From contig NZ_JHXO01000011.1 in assembly GCF_000621705.1 (NCBI RefSeq), positions 248,001-312,000 on the forward strand: a stretch of 64,000 nucleotides of DNA, given 5' to 3'. The notes beneath the pieces are model-generated. The model saw nothing but the letters and a program-made list of their open reading frames with translations. It searched no databases and was not told the origin of the DNA. The DNA is from Prolixibacter bellariivorans ATCC BAA-1284 (GTDB taxonomy: Bacteria; Bacteroidota; Bacteroidia; Bacteroidales; Prolixibacteraceae). The translations under genes and the position numbers were made by a program. Position 1 is the first letter of the stretch. Each line of letters starts with the position of its first letter. This document shows positions 27,319 to 38,264 of this stretch, in pieces.

Positions 27319-27903
27319 TTATTTCTTCCCCGGAACATCAAACCATTTGGCTTTGAGTTCTTCGGGTTGATAATTCTCTACATAATTCATTGCATCTTTT
27401 GCATCAGCTGCCACATAGTACATTTTCTTGTACTCTTCTCGGGCAAATGTTTCATCGTACGAGCGTTGAAATTGCTGTAACAATGCATCATAAAATCCAT
27501 CCGTATTGATGAATACAATGGGCTTATTGTGATAATGAAGCTGTTTTAAGGTGATTACTTCCAGTATTTCCTCCAGCGTTCCAAATCCGCCCGGAAGGGC
27601 AATAAAGGCATCTGATCGTTTCCGCATCAGGTATTTGCGCTCGCGCATATTAGGCGTTACAATCAGTTCGTCGTCGTGCTCCGAAGCCAGGTTGCGGTCG
27701 TGAATGGATTGCGGAATAATGCCCAGCGAAACGGCTCCTGCCTGGCGTGCGGCATCGGCACAGGCGTGCATCAATCCTACATTCGAACCACCGTATACAA
27801 TGTTATGGTGGTTGTCACCGATGAAGGTTCCCAGCAACCGGGCTTCCTCAAAATAAACATCAGCAATGGCATTGCTCGAAGAGCAGAAAACACAGATATT
27901 CAC
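27319..27903 (-). CDS. LOG-family protein (Rossmann fold, putative nucleotide phosphoribohydrolase)
   Basis: A 194-residue member of the TIGR00730/LOG family. The defining PGGFGTLEEILE motif is at about 103-114 and an N-terminal VFCSSSNAI is present. Family members release nucleobase from nucleoside 5'-monophosphates (cytokinin activation in plants; purine 5'-nucleotides in bacteria). It is convergent with the histidine kinase (11-nt gap) and lies downstream of the gyrB terminator. Confidence 0.9.
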   Translation of the reverse strand: MNICVFCSSSNAIADVYFEEARLLGTFIGDNHHNIVYGGSNVGLMHACADAARQAGAVSLGIIPQSIHDRNLASEHDDELIVTPNMRERKYLMRKRSDAFIALPGGFGTLEEILEVITLKQLHYHNKPIVFINTDGFYDALLQQFQRSYDETFAREEYKKMYYVAADAKDAMNYVENYQPEELKAKWFDVPGKK

Positions 27904-27930
27904 GACTCAACAATTTAAAAATGAAACATT

Positions 27931-27957
27931 AAAAAAGGCTGGCTTTAGCCAGCCTTT
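27931..27957 (-). terminator. Rho-independent terminator of gyrB
   Basis: AAAGGCTGGC (27934-27943) pairs perfectly with GCCAGCCTTT (27948-27957) around TTTA. The A-run at 27931-27936 gives the minus-strand T-run. It lies 5 nt after the gyrB stop. Confidence 0.88.
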
Positions 27958-27962
27958 AAGCT

Positions 27963-29939
<1,977 letters not shown>

Positions 29940-30087
29940 TTAAATTCTCAATCTCGCCGGAATTTTTTCGATTCCAAGCCCAACCTGATTACCAAAAAAA
30001 CAAAATTGGTTTGCGGAGAGGGCCTTAGAAACTGCCTGTATATCGACAGGTTAAGCACCGCATTTTCAGGTTTTTTTTCATGGTAGG

Positions 30088-30095
30088 CAAATATA
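30088..30095 (-). promoter_or_regulatory. -7 box of the gyrB promoter
   Basis: The minus strand reads TATATTTG, a perfect TAnnTTTG, followed by CC as is common in this phylum. No TTTG lies at 19-21 nt upstream. Use of it would give a leader of about 150 nt for gyrB. Confidence 0.5.
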
Positions 30096-30186
30096 GCAAA
30101 ATAATCCCGGTTAACCTGATGTTTTTGGCCCTCAAAATCGGGTTTTTATTAACAAGTCCTTGTGGGTTAAGTGTCAGATTATCAGG

Positions 30187-30216
30187 TAAAAATAAACCCC
30201 GAAAATGCTTCGGGGT
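30187..30216 (-). terminator. Terminator of the TPR/barrel operon
   Basis: ACCCCGAA (30196-30203) pairs with TTCGGGGT (30209-30216) around a 5-nt loop. In the minus direction it runs into TTATTTTTACC. It is 29 nt past the stop of the barrel gene. Confidence 0.85.
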
Positions 30217-30244
30217 AAAACAGGACTGAAATGTCTTAATATGC

Positions 30245-32038
30245 TTAAAATGACCAGCTTGCACCAACCATAAATCGCATTCCCTGTGAGGTGTATCCTA
30301 ACCATCTGTCATAGTGTTGGTTGAATACATTGTCGAGGCGGCTGAAAAGCTTCAAACGATAAGGTAATTCATACTCTGCTCCGATATTCATATTTACAAT
30401 CGGATCAAGTGAAACGGTTTCCCGTAAGGGAGAAGCCATAGCTGAACTGAGTGGATTGTTCTGATATAGAATTACGGCCTTCCGGTTTCCGGTAATCTGC
30501 ATGTCAACAAATCCGGTTAAACGGGGTGTAAGCCGTACTCCGGACGAAACTGTTGCGTCGAAATTGGGTTTGTAAGAAGCGACATTCAGGCTGTCGAGCG
30601 TATAGTTGTAATAATTCGCCTTGACTTGAAGGTAGTAATCGCTCCCGCTGAAATAGGAAACCTCGGCATTCAGATTGAGGATACCGGCATCATCGTATTC
30701 CACATCGAAATCGTTCCGGTACAGCCATTCGTTGGTGGCAATGGGATAAGTTGGACTCAGCGCGGTCGGGTAGGCATTCGTGACAAAGAAATGCATATTA
30801 TGAGCCTTGCTGTATTTCACGCCGGCTTTGTAACTGATTTGCGGGCTGATTTTTCCCTTGAAACCACCAAAGACGATGTATTTGTAGTCGGTGTTGCGGA
30901 TATCGTGCCGTGGGTTGGCCCATGGGTTTTCTTTTGCTATCGCGGAATAGTTGTTATTCTGCAAGTAGCCGTCGGCTCCGACATACAACGTCATGATATT
31001 TTCCACCGGCGTCAATTCGATGTCGAGTTTGGGATACACCTTGAAAATGGCGTTCCGGTCGTCGTCTGAAACCGACCAGGTATTTAGTCCGGCACGAATT
31101 TTCCATGCATCGCCGCTCAGCAACACGGAGGGATTCAGTTTGAACCAAATGCTGTTGCGCTTCACGGATGCCGGATTATCGAAATTGTTGATGCTGTCTG
31201 TCGAATAATAATCGAGCGACGATTCCAAAAGACCATGCAGGTTGCCGAAATCGTTGTCAAACTCGGCAATCATCCCGGCATTGTTTTCGGTTTGTCTTGT
31301 CTTCGTGTTGAAGTTGGAATAATGCAAACCGGCTTTGTATTGCAACTCACTCCGGGAGTTTTCACTGCTTTTCAATCCAACATTGAACCTCCAGTTTTGC
31401 ATTCGCTGCTTGTCATTGAAATAAGCATAACCGTTATTCTTAATGTAAGCTGGAATGGAATCCGGGTAACCGTAAAACTTCACTACGTTCCGGTCGTAAT
31501 TCAGGTTAACCGAAAACACCGATTTCCTGAAAAAGTATTTCCCGAAAATCTCCAGGTTGTTGTGACTGTAAGGTGCATCGACCTTCTCTCCACCTCCATT
31601 CAGCTTCACACTACCGGTTGAAGAAAGGTGGCGGTAATGGACTCCGAAAATGGAGTTCTTGCCTTTGGGCTGATTGAAGAAGAATTCTCCGTAAGGAGTA
31701 TTGTAAGTTCCCATCCCAAGTTTCAGATACCCATAACCATTTTCAGTTGACTCGTGCAGATTGATGGTTGCCGCAGAAACAGGTACGGTTTTAAAGCCGG
31801 TTGTTACAGGCTCGCTGTCGATGTGGTAGTCGAACTGTGGCCTGAAATGGGTTGTGTCGTCAATTTCCGGCATCGGGCTGATTTTGTAAGCATCCGACAC
31901 GCTCGGGCGATAGGCTTTCACCACTTCCACCTGTTTGTTGATGGTTGTATCTTGTTTCTGGGCAAAAGTGATTGCTGTACTTCCCAGCCCAATCGCCGCA
32001 GTTAAAAATATGCTGAGTGAAATATTTTGATGTTTCAT
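30245..32038 (-). CDS. TonB-dependent-receptor-like outer-membrane beta-barrel without plug
   Basis: A 597-residue protein with a signal peptide (cleavage near TFA, residue 26), then a short lead VEVVKAYRPSVSDAYKI and about 20 amphipathic strands ending in MRFMVGASWSF, a typical outer-membrane C-terminus with a terminal Phe. The barrel strands resemble TonB-dependent receptors, but there is no carboxypeptidase-like domain and no recognisable plug (no TonB-box/VVKGP-type segment). It starts 12 nt after the giant TPR gene and ends at a terminator, so the two form one operon. The likely role is a channel or anchor that works with the TPR protein. Substrate unknown. Confidence 0.8.
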   Translation of the reverse strand: MKHQNISLSIFLTAAIGLGSTAITFAQKQDTTINKQVEVVKAYRPSVSDAYKISPMPEIDDTTHFRPQFDYHIDSEPVTTGFKTVPVSAATINLHESTENGYGYLKLGMGTYNTPYGEFFFNQPKGKNSIFGVHYRHLSSTGSVKLNGGGEKVDAPYSHNNLEIFGKYFFRKSVFSVNLNYDRNVVKFYGYPDSIPAYIKNNGYAYFNDKQRMQNWRFNVGLKSSENSRSELQYKAGLHYSNFNTKTRQTENNAGMIAEFDNDFGNLHGLLESSLDYYSTDSINNFDNPASVKRNSIWFKLNPSVLLSGDAWKIRAGLNTWSVSDDDRNAIFKVYPKLDIELTPVENIMTLYVGADGYLQNNNYSAIAKENPWANPRHDIRNTDYKYIVFGGFKGKISPQISYKAGVKYSKAHNMHFFVTNAYPTALSPTYPIATNEWLYRNDFDVEYDDAGILNLNAEVSYFSGSDYYLQVKANYYNYTLDSLNVASYKPNFDATVSSGVRLTPRLTGFVDMQITGNRKAVILYQNNPLSSAMASPLRETVSLDPIVNMNIGAEYELPYRLKLFSRLDNVFNQHYDRWLGYTSQGMRFMVGASWSF

Positions 32039-32050
32039 AATGCTTTCGGA

Positions 32051-35000
32051 TTATTGGTTGGAACGAATGGAATCGGTTGAGGAAGTTGTAACAGAGTCTT
32101 GCTGGCTTTGTGCAGCCGATTGTGCTTTCTGTTTTGCTTCCAAATCTTTCAGATAAAGTTCCGACTCCTTAATGATTCCATCGTCGGGCTCTCCGTAATT
32201 TTCGATGATACTCTGGAGGGTATGTGTCGCCTGAAACAGGTCTCCTTCCTTTTCATACACGTGGGCCAGCAGGATGAAACTTTTGGCCAGCCAATATTGG
32301 TGCGGCGTATTTTTATCGATGAAATTCATGACCTCATTCTCCGCGGCCTTCAATTGGTTGTGATCGTAATAGTATTGACACACCTGATATTTAGCTTCGG
32401 CACCCTCGGCCGTTTTGGTGTCCTTCGATAGCTTGCGGAACAACGTGTAAGCCTTGGTTGGTTCATTGAGTGATTGGTAAGCTTTGGCCGCTTTATATTC
32501 CGCTTCACGCGAAATTTCTTCCGGCACTTTCTCCGTATTCCGGATTTGCCATCCGGCTTCGGTTACCGCCTGATAATTTTTCAATTCGTAGTTACAACGC
32601 AGTATTCCGGTTAAAGCAATCAAATTGTTTTTGGAATTATTGGATTGCTTTTCGAGACGAGTGTACAAGGCAAGCGCTTTGCTATAGTCTTTTTCCCGGT
32701 AGGCAATTTCGGATGCTTTGACCAGTGCCGGCTCAGAGAAGATATTTTCACCACGACTTAACACGTAGTCGTAATCGGTGGCAGCCTGTTCAAGGTTTTG
32801 TTGATTGTAAAACAGTTCGCCGCGGTAGAAATGTGCATTGATGGCAAATGCTCCATCCGGGAAGCGGCTGAGATAACTTGTCAACGCATCCATTGCTTTG
32901 GGGCTTTGCTTCATGTAGAGGTTTTCAGCCGAAGTGTACAGCAGTGAATCTTGTTCTGATTGCGAAGGCGTGGCGGTTTTTCCTAAGCTTTGGGCATAAG
33001 TGAAATAATCCTCGACCTGGTTCAGCTCCACATAATTGTTCCGGATACCGGTCAATGCAGCTTTTGCTTCCGGTGTATTTGGATATTTCTCGACTACCTG
33101 TTTGTAATACGACAGTGAGTTGTTGTAATCGTTTTCGTTAAAACTGATGAGTCCCAATTGCAAAAGCGCTTTCGACTGATATAGACTGTTCGGATAATTG
33201 ACGATCAGATTTTTGAAGCTCTTCTTCGCATTGTCATCATTGTTTGCCCGTTCCCAGGCACGACCGGTTTCGAAAATTGCATCATCGCGATAGCGTGAAT
33301 CGGGGAATTGAATCTGCAACTTATTCAGGTCGTTAATTTTTTGCTGTTGTTTATGCAGGAGGCCATAACAGAACGCTGTCTGAAATAGTGCGTAGTCCGC
33401 ATCGTAGGTGTTCATTTCGTAAGCTTTCTGGTATTGTGCAATGGCATCCTGGAAGTTGCGTTGTACGTAAGCACAGTCGCCAAGCCGGTTGTAAGCATCG
33501 GCGACCTGCTTGGGGTCTTTGGAATGCGGAAAGGTCAGGAATTTTCGGAACCAATTTTCGGCTTGCCCGAATTTATCCTGATCGAAATAGGCATATCCGA
33601 TGTTGTAGTTCGACAAGGCATATTCCTGCTTCATCCGGTAGGACCCGGCTGTACTCTGGAAACGCCGGTAATCGAGGATAGCGGCTTCTTTATCCTTGAG
33701 GCGGTATTCCGCTTCTCCTTTCCAGTAATAAGCCAGCGCTTTCAGCTCATCGTTGTATTGACTGTATTGCAGCGATTTGTTGAATAACTCGATGGCCTGG
33801 TTCAGGTTCATGTCGCGGAAGAATTCCAGTGCCCGGTAGTACGCTACCCGCTGATAAGCTTTTTTGATGGCCGGACTTTTCACCTTGATTTTGTCCAGCG
33901 AAGCCAGTGCATCTTTGTAGTTGCGTGTCGTCATGAACACCTTTACCAGGTAGTCATAGGCCACATCATTCCGTTCCGAATTAGGATACAATGTGATGTA
34001 TTTATCGAACGCTTTGATGGCTTCGTTGAAGGGCGAATAGTCGAGTTCGTATGTGATTTTTGCATACTGGAACAATGCATCTTCCTTAATTTTCGGATCG
34101 AAATTCATTTCCGACGCATTGGAAAAAGCCATCATCGCTTTTTGCTTTTGATCCTGTTTTAGGTAAGCTCCAGCCAAATGGTAATAGGCGTTCTGTGCTA
34201 CCGCATCTTTGTCACGAGTGGCCCGTTCCAAATCGGATACGGCCTGTTTGTAGTCGCCGGTTTCGTATTCACAAATCCCGATAACATAGTAATCGTCAGC
34301 TGTTGGTTTATCCGTATTCTTCATGTAATCGCTCAGATACGGAAGCGCCTTGCTATATTGTTCAGTTTGAAAATATGAGTTCCCGATGATTTTGGAGATA
34401 TCGATTTTGCGCTCCGGTGAAGCCGCTTGCAGCAACGGCGGAGCCATCTTGATTACCTCATCGTATTTTTTCTGCATGAAATAGATCTGCGCCGTGTAAA
34501 ACGGGACAATTCCCGAATACTGCCGATCGTCTTTCAGCTTTTGAAATTCCAGCAGTGCCGTTTCGTAATTTCCTTCGAGGTAATTGATGTGAGCCCAGTA
34601 ATAGGTTGCCGCACGGGAAAATTTACCTCGTTTGCTCTTCAAATCGTAGAAATAGGTTTTGGCTTTTTCGTTCTCTCCGTTGTCCAGATAGCAATAACCC
34701 AGCTTGAATTTATACTCGTCGCTTTCGGCCTTGGGCAGAAGGTAAGCATCTACTTTCTCGTAATCCTTCATTGCCTGCCGATAGCGTTTGTTGGCAAATT
34801 CCACATTTGCCAGACGGAAATGAGCCATGGAAATCTGTGGAGAGTTGGGATATTTATCGATGAAGTTTTCCAACTCCTGTTTCCCGTTTCTGTTTCCCAT
34901 TTCCAGTGCACAAACAGCTTTGTAGTAAACAGCTTCGGCATACATCCCCGATGAGGACTCGCTTTGTTTGATAATTTTATCAAACTCCTGGTAAGCAGAG

Positions 35001-35146
35001 CTGAATTTTCGAGTCTGGAAAAGCTCCAGAGCTGTCCGGTAAGTTTCGTCAATGCCAGTAGGACTGGTTACCGGCTGCGCATAAGCTGCCAGGGTAACGA
35101 ACAATACCAACCAAAGCGTAATAAACGATTTCGAAATGTATTTCAT
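32051..35146 (-). CDS. Giant secreted TPR-repeat protein
   Basis: A 1031-residue protein with a signal peptide (cleavage near AYAQ, residue 23) followed by about 25 tetratricopeptide repeats throughout (for example the run of 'A..Y..LG.CYL..GEYEKA'-like units), and a Gln/Ser-rich C-terminus. TPR superhelices bind protein partners, so a periplasmic or outer-membrane scaffold is likely. Composition and domain content recall the TPR partners of envelope assembly machines, but I cannot assign one. Translation is close to the downstream barrel gene. Its start faces ftsE across a 165-nt divergent region. Confidence 0.85.
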   Translation of the reverse strand: MKYISKSFITLWLVLFVTLAAYAQPVTSPTGIDETYRTALELFQTRKFSSAYQEFDKIIKQSESSSGMYAEAVYYKAVCALEMGNRNGKQELENFIDKYPNSPQISMAHFRLANVEFANKRYRQAMKDYEKVDAYLLPKAESDEYKFKLGYCYLDNGENEKAKTYFYDLKSKRGKFSRAATYYWAHINYLEGNYETALLEFQKLKDDRQYSGIVPFYTAQIYFMQKKYDEVIKMAPPLLQAASPERKIDISKIIGNSYFQTEQYSKALPYLSDYMKNTDKPTADDYYVIGICEYETGDYKQAVSDLERATRDKDAVAQNAYYHLAGAYLKQDQKQKAMMAFSNASEMNFDPKIKEDALFQYAKITYELDYSPFNEAIKAFDKYITLYPNSERNDVAYDYLVKVFMTTRNYKDALASLDKIKVKSPAIKKAYQRVAYYRALEFFRDMNLNQAIELFNKSLQYSQYNDELKALAYYWKGEAEYRLKDKEAAILDYRRFQSTAGSYRMKQEYALSNYNIGYAYFDQDKFGQAENWFRKFLTFPHSKDPKQVADAYNRLGDCAYVQRNFQDAIAQYQKAYEMNTYDADYALFQTAFCYGLLHKQQQKINDLNKLQIQFPDSRYRDDAIFETGRAWERANNDDNAKKSFKNLIVNYPNSLYQSKALLQLGLISFNENDYNNSLSYYKQVVEKYPNTPEAKAALTGIRNNYVELNQVEDYFTYAQSLGKTATPSQSEQDSLLYTSAENLYMKQSPKAMDALTSYLSRFPDGAFAINAHFYRGELFYNQQNLEQAATDYDYVLSRGENIFSEPALVKASEIAYREKDYSKALALYTRLEKQSNNSKNNLIALTGILRCNYELKNYQAVTEAGWQIRNTEKVPEEISREAEYKAAKAYQSLNEPTKAYTLFRKLSKDTKTAEGAEAKYQVCQYYYDHNQLKAAENEVMNFIDKNTPHQYWLAKSFILLAHVYEKEGDLFQATHTLQSIIENYGEPDDGIIKESELYLKDLEAKQKAQSAAQSQQDSVTTSSTDSIRSNQ

Positions 35147-35250
35147 GAGATTTTTTTTCAGTTCTGATTTTTTTCAGGGCGTAATCAGGTTAAACACTGT
35201 TTGTTCCGGTTTAAAGAAGAGAATCCACACAATTGTTCCGCAAAAAAACT

Positions 35251-35258
35251 TAGTTTTG
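35251..35258 (+). promoter_or_regulatory. Possible -7 box for ftsE
   Basis: TAGTTTTG matches TAnnTTTG and lies 53 nt before the ftsE start, inside the divergent region shared with the TPR gene. No -33 TTTG is seen at the usual distance. Confidence 0.35.
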
Positions 35259-35311
35259 TCTGAAGCGGCCTCATACAAAAATATAATTTTCACTTAAACT
35301 TTCGATTACTA

Positions 35312-36031
35312 GTGGAAGCAATCATTGAACTGAAAGGTGCAGATATTTATCAACGTGAGAATCTAATCCTGAAAGATGTTAATCTTCAGGTAGAAAAGGG
35401 AGAATTCCTGTATATTATTGGGAAAGTGGGAAGTGGAAAATCCAGTCTTCTGAAAACTTTTTATGTTGAATTGCCTCTGATTGAAGGGGAGGGAGAAGTT
35501 GTTGGATACCAACTGCAGTCCATTAAACGGAAAAATGTTCCGTTTCTTCGCAGGAAGCTGGGAATTGTTTTTCAGGATTTTCAGTTGTTGATTGATCGGA
35601 GCGTTTATAAGAATTTGGAATTTGCTCTCAAGGCTACCGGCTGGAAACAGGAGCGGGCTATTAAGGATCGTATTCGGGAAGTGCTCGAGATAGTTGATAT
35701 GCCGCATTCCGGTTCGAAAATGCCGCATCAATTGTCGGGTGGAGAACAGCAACGCATTGTCATTGCCCGGGCTTTACTCAATAATCCGGAGGTGATTCTG
35801 GCCGACGAGCCTACCGGGAATCTGGACCCGGAAACATCAGAAGCGCTTCTGAATGTTTTGAAAGGAATTAATCAAGAAGGAAAAACCGTCATCATCGCAA
35901 CACACGACTATCCGTTGATCAGGAAATTCCCGGCAAGGAAATTAGCCTGCGAAGATGGGACCGTTCGGGAAGTAGGCGAGGAGGAAGAAACGATAGATTT
36001 CGAATCGTTACTCAACGACGGGCTGTCCTGA
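35312..36031 (+). CDS. ftsE: Cell-division ABC ATPase FtsE
   Basis: A 239-residue ABC ATPase: Walker [10 protein letters not shown] (37-45), Q-loop FQDFQLL, signature LSGGEQQR, Walker [13 protein letters not shown] and H-loop ATHDY. It is much closer to FtsE/LolD-type than to import ATPases, and the N-terminus [17 protein letters not shown] is the usual Bacteroidetes FtsE form. FtsE works with the membrane partner FtsX to control cell-wall hydrolases at the septum; no ftsX is present in the window. The start is a GTG, with no better ATG in frame. Its 3' end overlaps the convergent glycosyltransferase gene by 24 nt. Confidence 0.88.
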   Translation: MEAIIELKGADIYQRENLILKDVNLQVEKGEFLYIIGKVGSGKSSLLKTFYVELPLIEGEGEVVGYQLQSIKRKNVPFLRRKLGIVFQDFQLLIDRSVYKNLEFALKATGWKQERAIKDRIREVLEIVDMPHSGSKMPHQLSGGEQQRIVIARALLNNPEVILADEPTGNLDPETSEALLNVLKGINQEGKTVIIATHDYPLIRKFPARKLACEDGTVREVGEEEETIDFESLLNDGLS

Positions 36032-37141
36032 TTCTTCCAGGAATGGGGCATAAATGGCCGCCAGTTTTTTCTCTTCGTTTTCCCAACACAATTCCCGTGC
36101 TGCCAGCGATGCATTCTCTTCCCATATTTTCCGGTGTTCTTTTGCCGAAAATAATTCGTTGATTTGTTGGGCAACTGCTTCGGGTGTCCGCTCTTTCAGT
36201 ATTTCACCCACTTTGTAATTCTCGACCAGGCGGCGCATTTCCGGTAAATCGGAAACAAGTACCGGAATGCCGGCGTGGATGTAATCGAACAATTTATTGG
36301 GTAGCGCAAAGTGATAACTTAATCCCAAATCTTCTTCAAGCGAAATGCCCAAATCGGCCTGTGGTGTCAGGAAATGGAGTTCCGAAAGCGATAATCTTCC
36401 GAGAAAGACCACTTTGCCTCCCAGATTTTCCCTGATAACCAGTTCCTGAAGTTCTTCTTTTTTGTCACCGTCGCCGGCGAGCAGTAAAATACTTTTGGGA
36501 ATATACTTCATGGCTTGAATCATCATCTCCAAACCACGTCCCATATTCAATGCTCCCTGATAGAGAATGATTTGCTGATCACCAAAATCCATCTGTCGGT
36601 CGCCCGGAATGAAAGTTACGGGCGAAAAGCGCGGCATATTCCGGATAACGGTAAATTCTTTCCGGTAAACGGACGAAAGGCATTCCGAAATGGATTGACT
36701 GACTGTATAGGCAGAATGTACATGTGAAAGCGAAAGCTTCTCCAGTCGTTTCCACATCCGTTGTACCCAGGGACGTTTGATAACTTCCGGAACTTCGGTG
36801 AAGAGTTCGTGACTATCGTATACGATTGGCAACTTGCGCAGACTGGCTGCGGCAGTTATTCCCGGAAGGGTATCCAAATCGTTGGCAACCAATACATCGT
36901 ATTTTCCGAAAAGGACATGAAAAAAGAGTCGTATATTAAAGGTTGCATAAAAGAGCGGGCCTTTATTGAAAAGCAAACGGTATCGCCGGGTTTGGTACGG
37001 TCGTGACAGGGAGCCACTTTTTCGGAAGCGTCTTCCCAGAAGTGTTACTTCGAAGCCCATTTTTTGCAGCGATGAGGCTACTTTATGTACACGGTGATCG
37101 GTAACGAGATCGTTTGTTACTGCCAGGAGTATTTTTCGCAC
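36008..37141 (-). CDS. Glycosyltransferase family 4 protein
   Basis: A 377-residue GT-B enzyme. The N-terminal domain has a Rossmann-like start RKILLAVTNDLVTDHRVHKV; the C-terminal half has ILYQGALNMGRGLEMMIQAM (donor-domain start near 195), LLLAGDGDKKEEL and the nucleotide-sugar signature EEDLGLSYHFALPNKLFDYI followed by HAGIPVLVSDLPEM. It likely transfers a sugar to a cell-surface glycan or lipid carrier. It stands alone next to murB (divergent) and ftsE (convergent), so the acceptor pathway cannot be inferred. Confidence 0.88.
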   Translation of the reverse strand: MRKILLAVTNDLVTDHRVHKVASSLQKMGFEVTLLGRRFRKSGSLSRPYQTRRYRLLFNKGPLFYATFNIRLFFHVLFGKYDVLVANDLDTLPGITAAASLRKLPIVYDSHELFTEVPEVIKRPWVQRMWKRLEKLSLSHVHSAYTVSQSISECLSSVYRKEFTVIRNMPRFSPVTFIPGDRQMDFGDQQIILYQGALNMGRGLEMMIQAMKYIPKSILLLAGDGDKKEELQELVIRENLGGKVVFLGRLSLSELHFLTPQADLGISLEEDLGLSYHFALPNKLFDYIHAGIPVLVSDLPEMRRLVENYKVGEILKERTPEAVAQQINELFSAKEHRKIWEENASLAARELCWENEEKKLAAIYAPFLEESGQPVVE

Positions 37142-37207
37142 AGTTGTCTAATTCTAGTTGTAAAGATACGCAGTTATAAAAGGAAACGTAAATATCCCTG
37201 CTTCTAT

Positions 37208-37215
37208 TATCTTTG
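37208..37215 (+). promoter_or_regulatory. -7 box of the murB promoter
   Basis: TATCTTTG, followed by CC, matches TAnnTTTG exactly and lies 18 nt before the murB ATG. No clear -33 element is present at 19-21 nt upstream. Confidence 0.5.
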
Positions 37216-37233
37216 CCATCAAAAATTTAAGGT

Positions 37234-38253
37234 ATGTTTCTCCTCTACCACGATTATTCCCTGTTAGAACGGAACACATTTGGCATCGATGTCAAAGCTA
37301 AATCGTTTCTGTCGTTTTCTGATCCCCAGGGACTGATTCAGTTTTACCAATCAAATCCTGAGTATCGGGACATGGAGCATCTGATCGTTGGTGGAGGAAG
37401 CAATTTGCTTTTCCTGCATGATGTGGATGAGCTGGTTTTGTCTTCGGACGTTTCCGGAATTGAGATTCTGAAAGAGGACAAGGAATCGGTTTGGGTAGAG
37501 GCTGGTGCCGGCATCGACTGGGATGAGTTCGTTGCATTCTGTGTAGGAAACGGTTGGGGAGGCGTTGAAAATCTTTCTTTGATTCCCGGTAAGGCAGGAG
37601 CAGCTCCTGTTCAGAATATTGGTGCATATGGCGTGGAAGTGAGCTCCGTTATCCGGGAAGTTCATGGTGTTGATCTGCAAACGTTGCAGGAAAAAACGTT
37701 TACCCGTGAGATGTGTCAGTTTTCCTACCGTAACAGTATTTTCAAACAGGAGTGGAAATGCCGCTTTGTTGTTACTTCAGTGGTGTTTGAATTAACCAAG
37801 AAGCCCGAATTCAAGCTCGATTATGGTGATGTGGCCGCCGAAGTTGAACGTTTGGGAAAAGTTTCTCATTCTAACATTCGAAGAGCGGTAATTGCCATCC
37901 GCGAAAGAAAGCTGCCTGATCCTGATATCATTGGAAATGCCGGTAGCTTTTTCAAAAATCCGGTGGTGGAGGATGAAAAAGCCCATACATTAAAAGCAAA
38001 ATATCCGGATGTTCCGCTTTATCCTGCAGGTGCAGGAAAAGTGAAAATTGCGGCAGCCTGGTTGATTGAGCATGCCGGCTGGAAAGGAAAGCGTATCGGT
38101 CAGGCCGGAGTGCACGATGGTCAGGCATTAGTGCTGGTCAATCACGGCGGCGCTACCGGACAGGAGATCTTTGATCTGTCCGAACAAATCCGTACTGATG
38201 TGGAAAATAAATTTGCGATTCAGCTCGAACGTGAGGTGAATGTAATCGGCTAA
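37234..38253 (+). CDS. murB: UDP-N-acetylenolpyruvoylglucosamine reductase
   Basis: A 339-residue type I MurB that reduces UDP-GlcNAc-enolpyruvate to UDP-MurNAc with NADPH and FAD in peptidoglycan precursor synthesis. The FAD-binding N-terminal part has MEHLIVGGGSNLL (about 48-60), GAGIDWDEFV, IPGKAGAAPVQNIGAYGVE, and the substrate part has FSYRNSIFK, GNAGSFFKNP (catalytic Ser) and the terminal EREVNVIG with the conserved Glu. It converges on mltG with a gap of only 11 nt. Confidence 0.96.
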   Translation: MFLLYHDYSLLERNTFGIDVKAKSFLSFSDPQGLIQFYQSNPEYRDMEHLIVGGGSNLLFLHDVDELVLSSDVSGIEILKEDKESVWVEAGAGIDWDEFVAFCVGNGWGGVENLSLIPGKAGAAPVQNIGAYGVEVSSVIREVHGVDLQTLQEKTFTREMCQFSYRNSIFKQEWKCRFVVTSVVFELTKKPEFKLDYGDVAAEVERLGKVSHSNIRRAVIAIRERKLPDPDIIGNAGSFFKNPVVEDEKAHTLKAKYPDVPLYPAGAGKVKIAAAWLIEHAGWKGKRIGQAGVHDGQALVLVNHGGATGQEIFDLSEQIRTDVENKFAIQLEREVNVIG

Positions 38254-38264
38254 GCTTACTTTTC

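Noticed and set aside
30025-30081. An 18-codon peptide in the gyrB leader
   Set aside because: It begins almost at the predicted transcript start with no room for a ribosome site and has no recognisable attenuator pattern.
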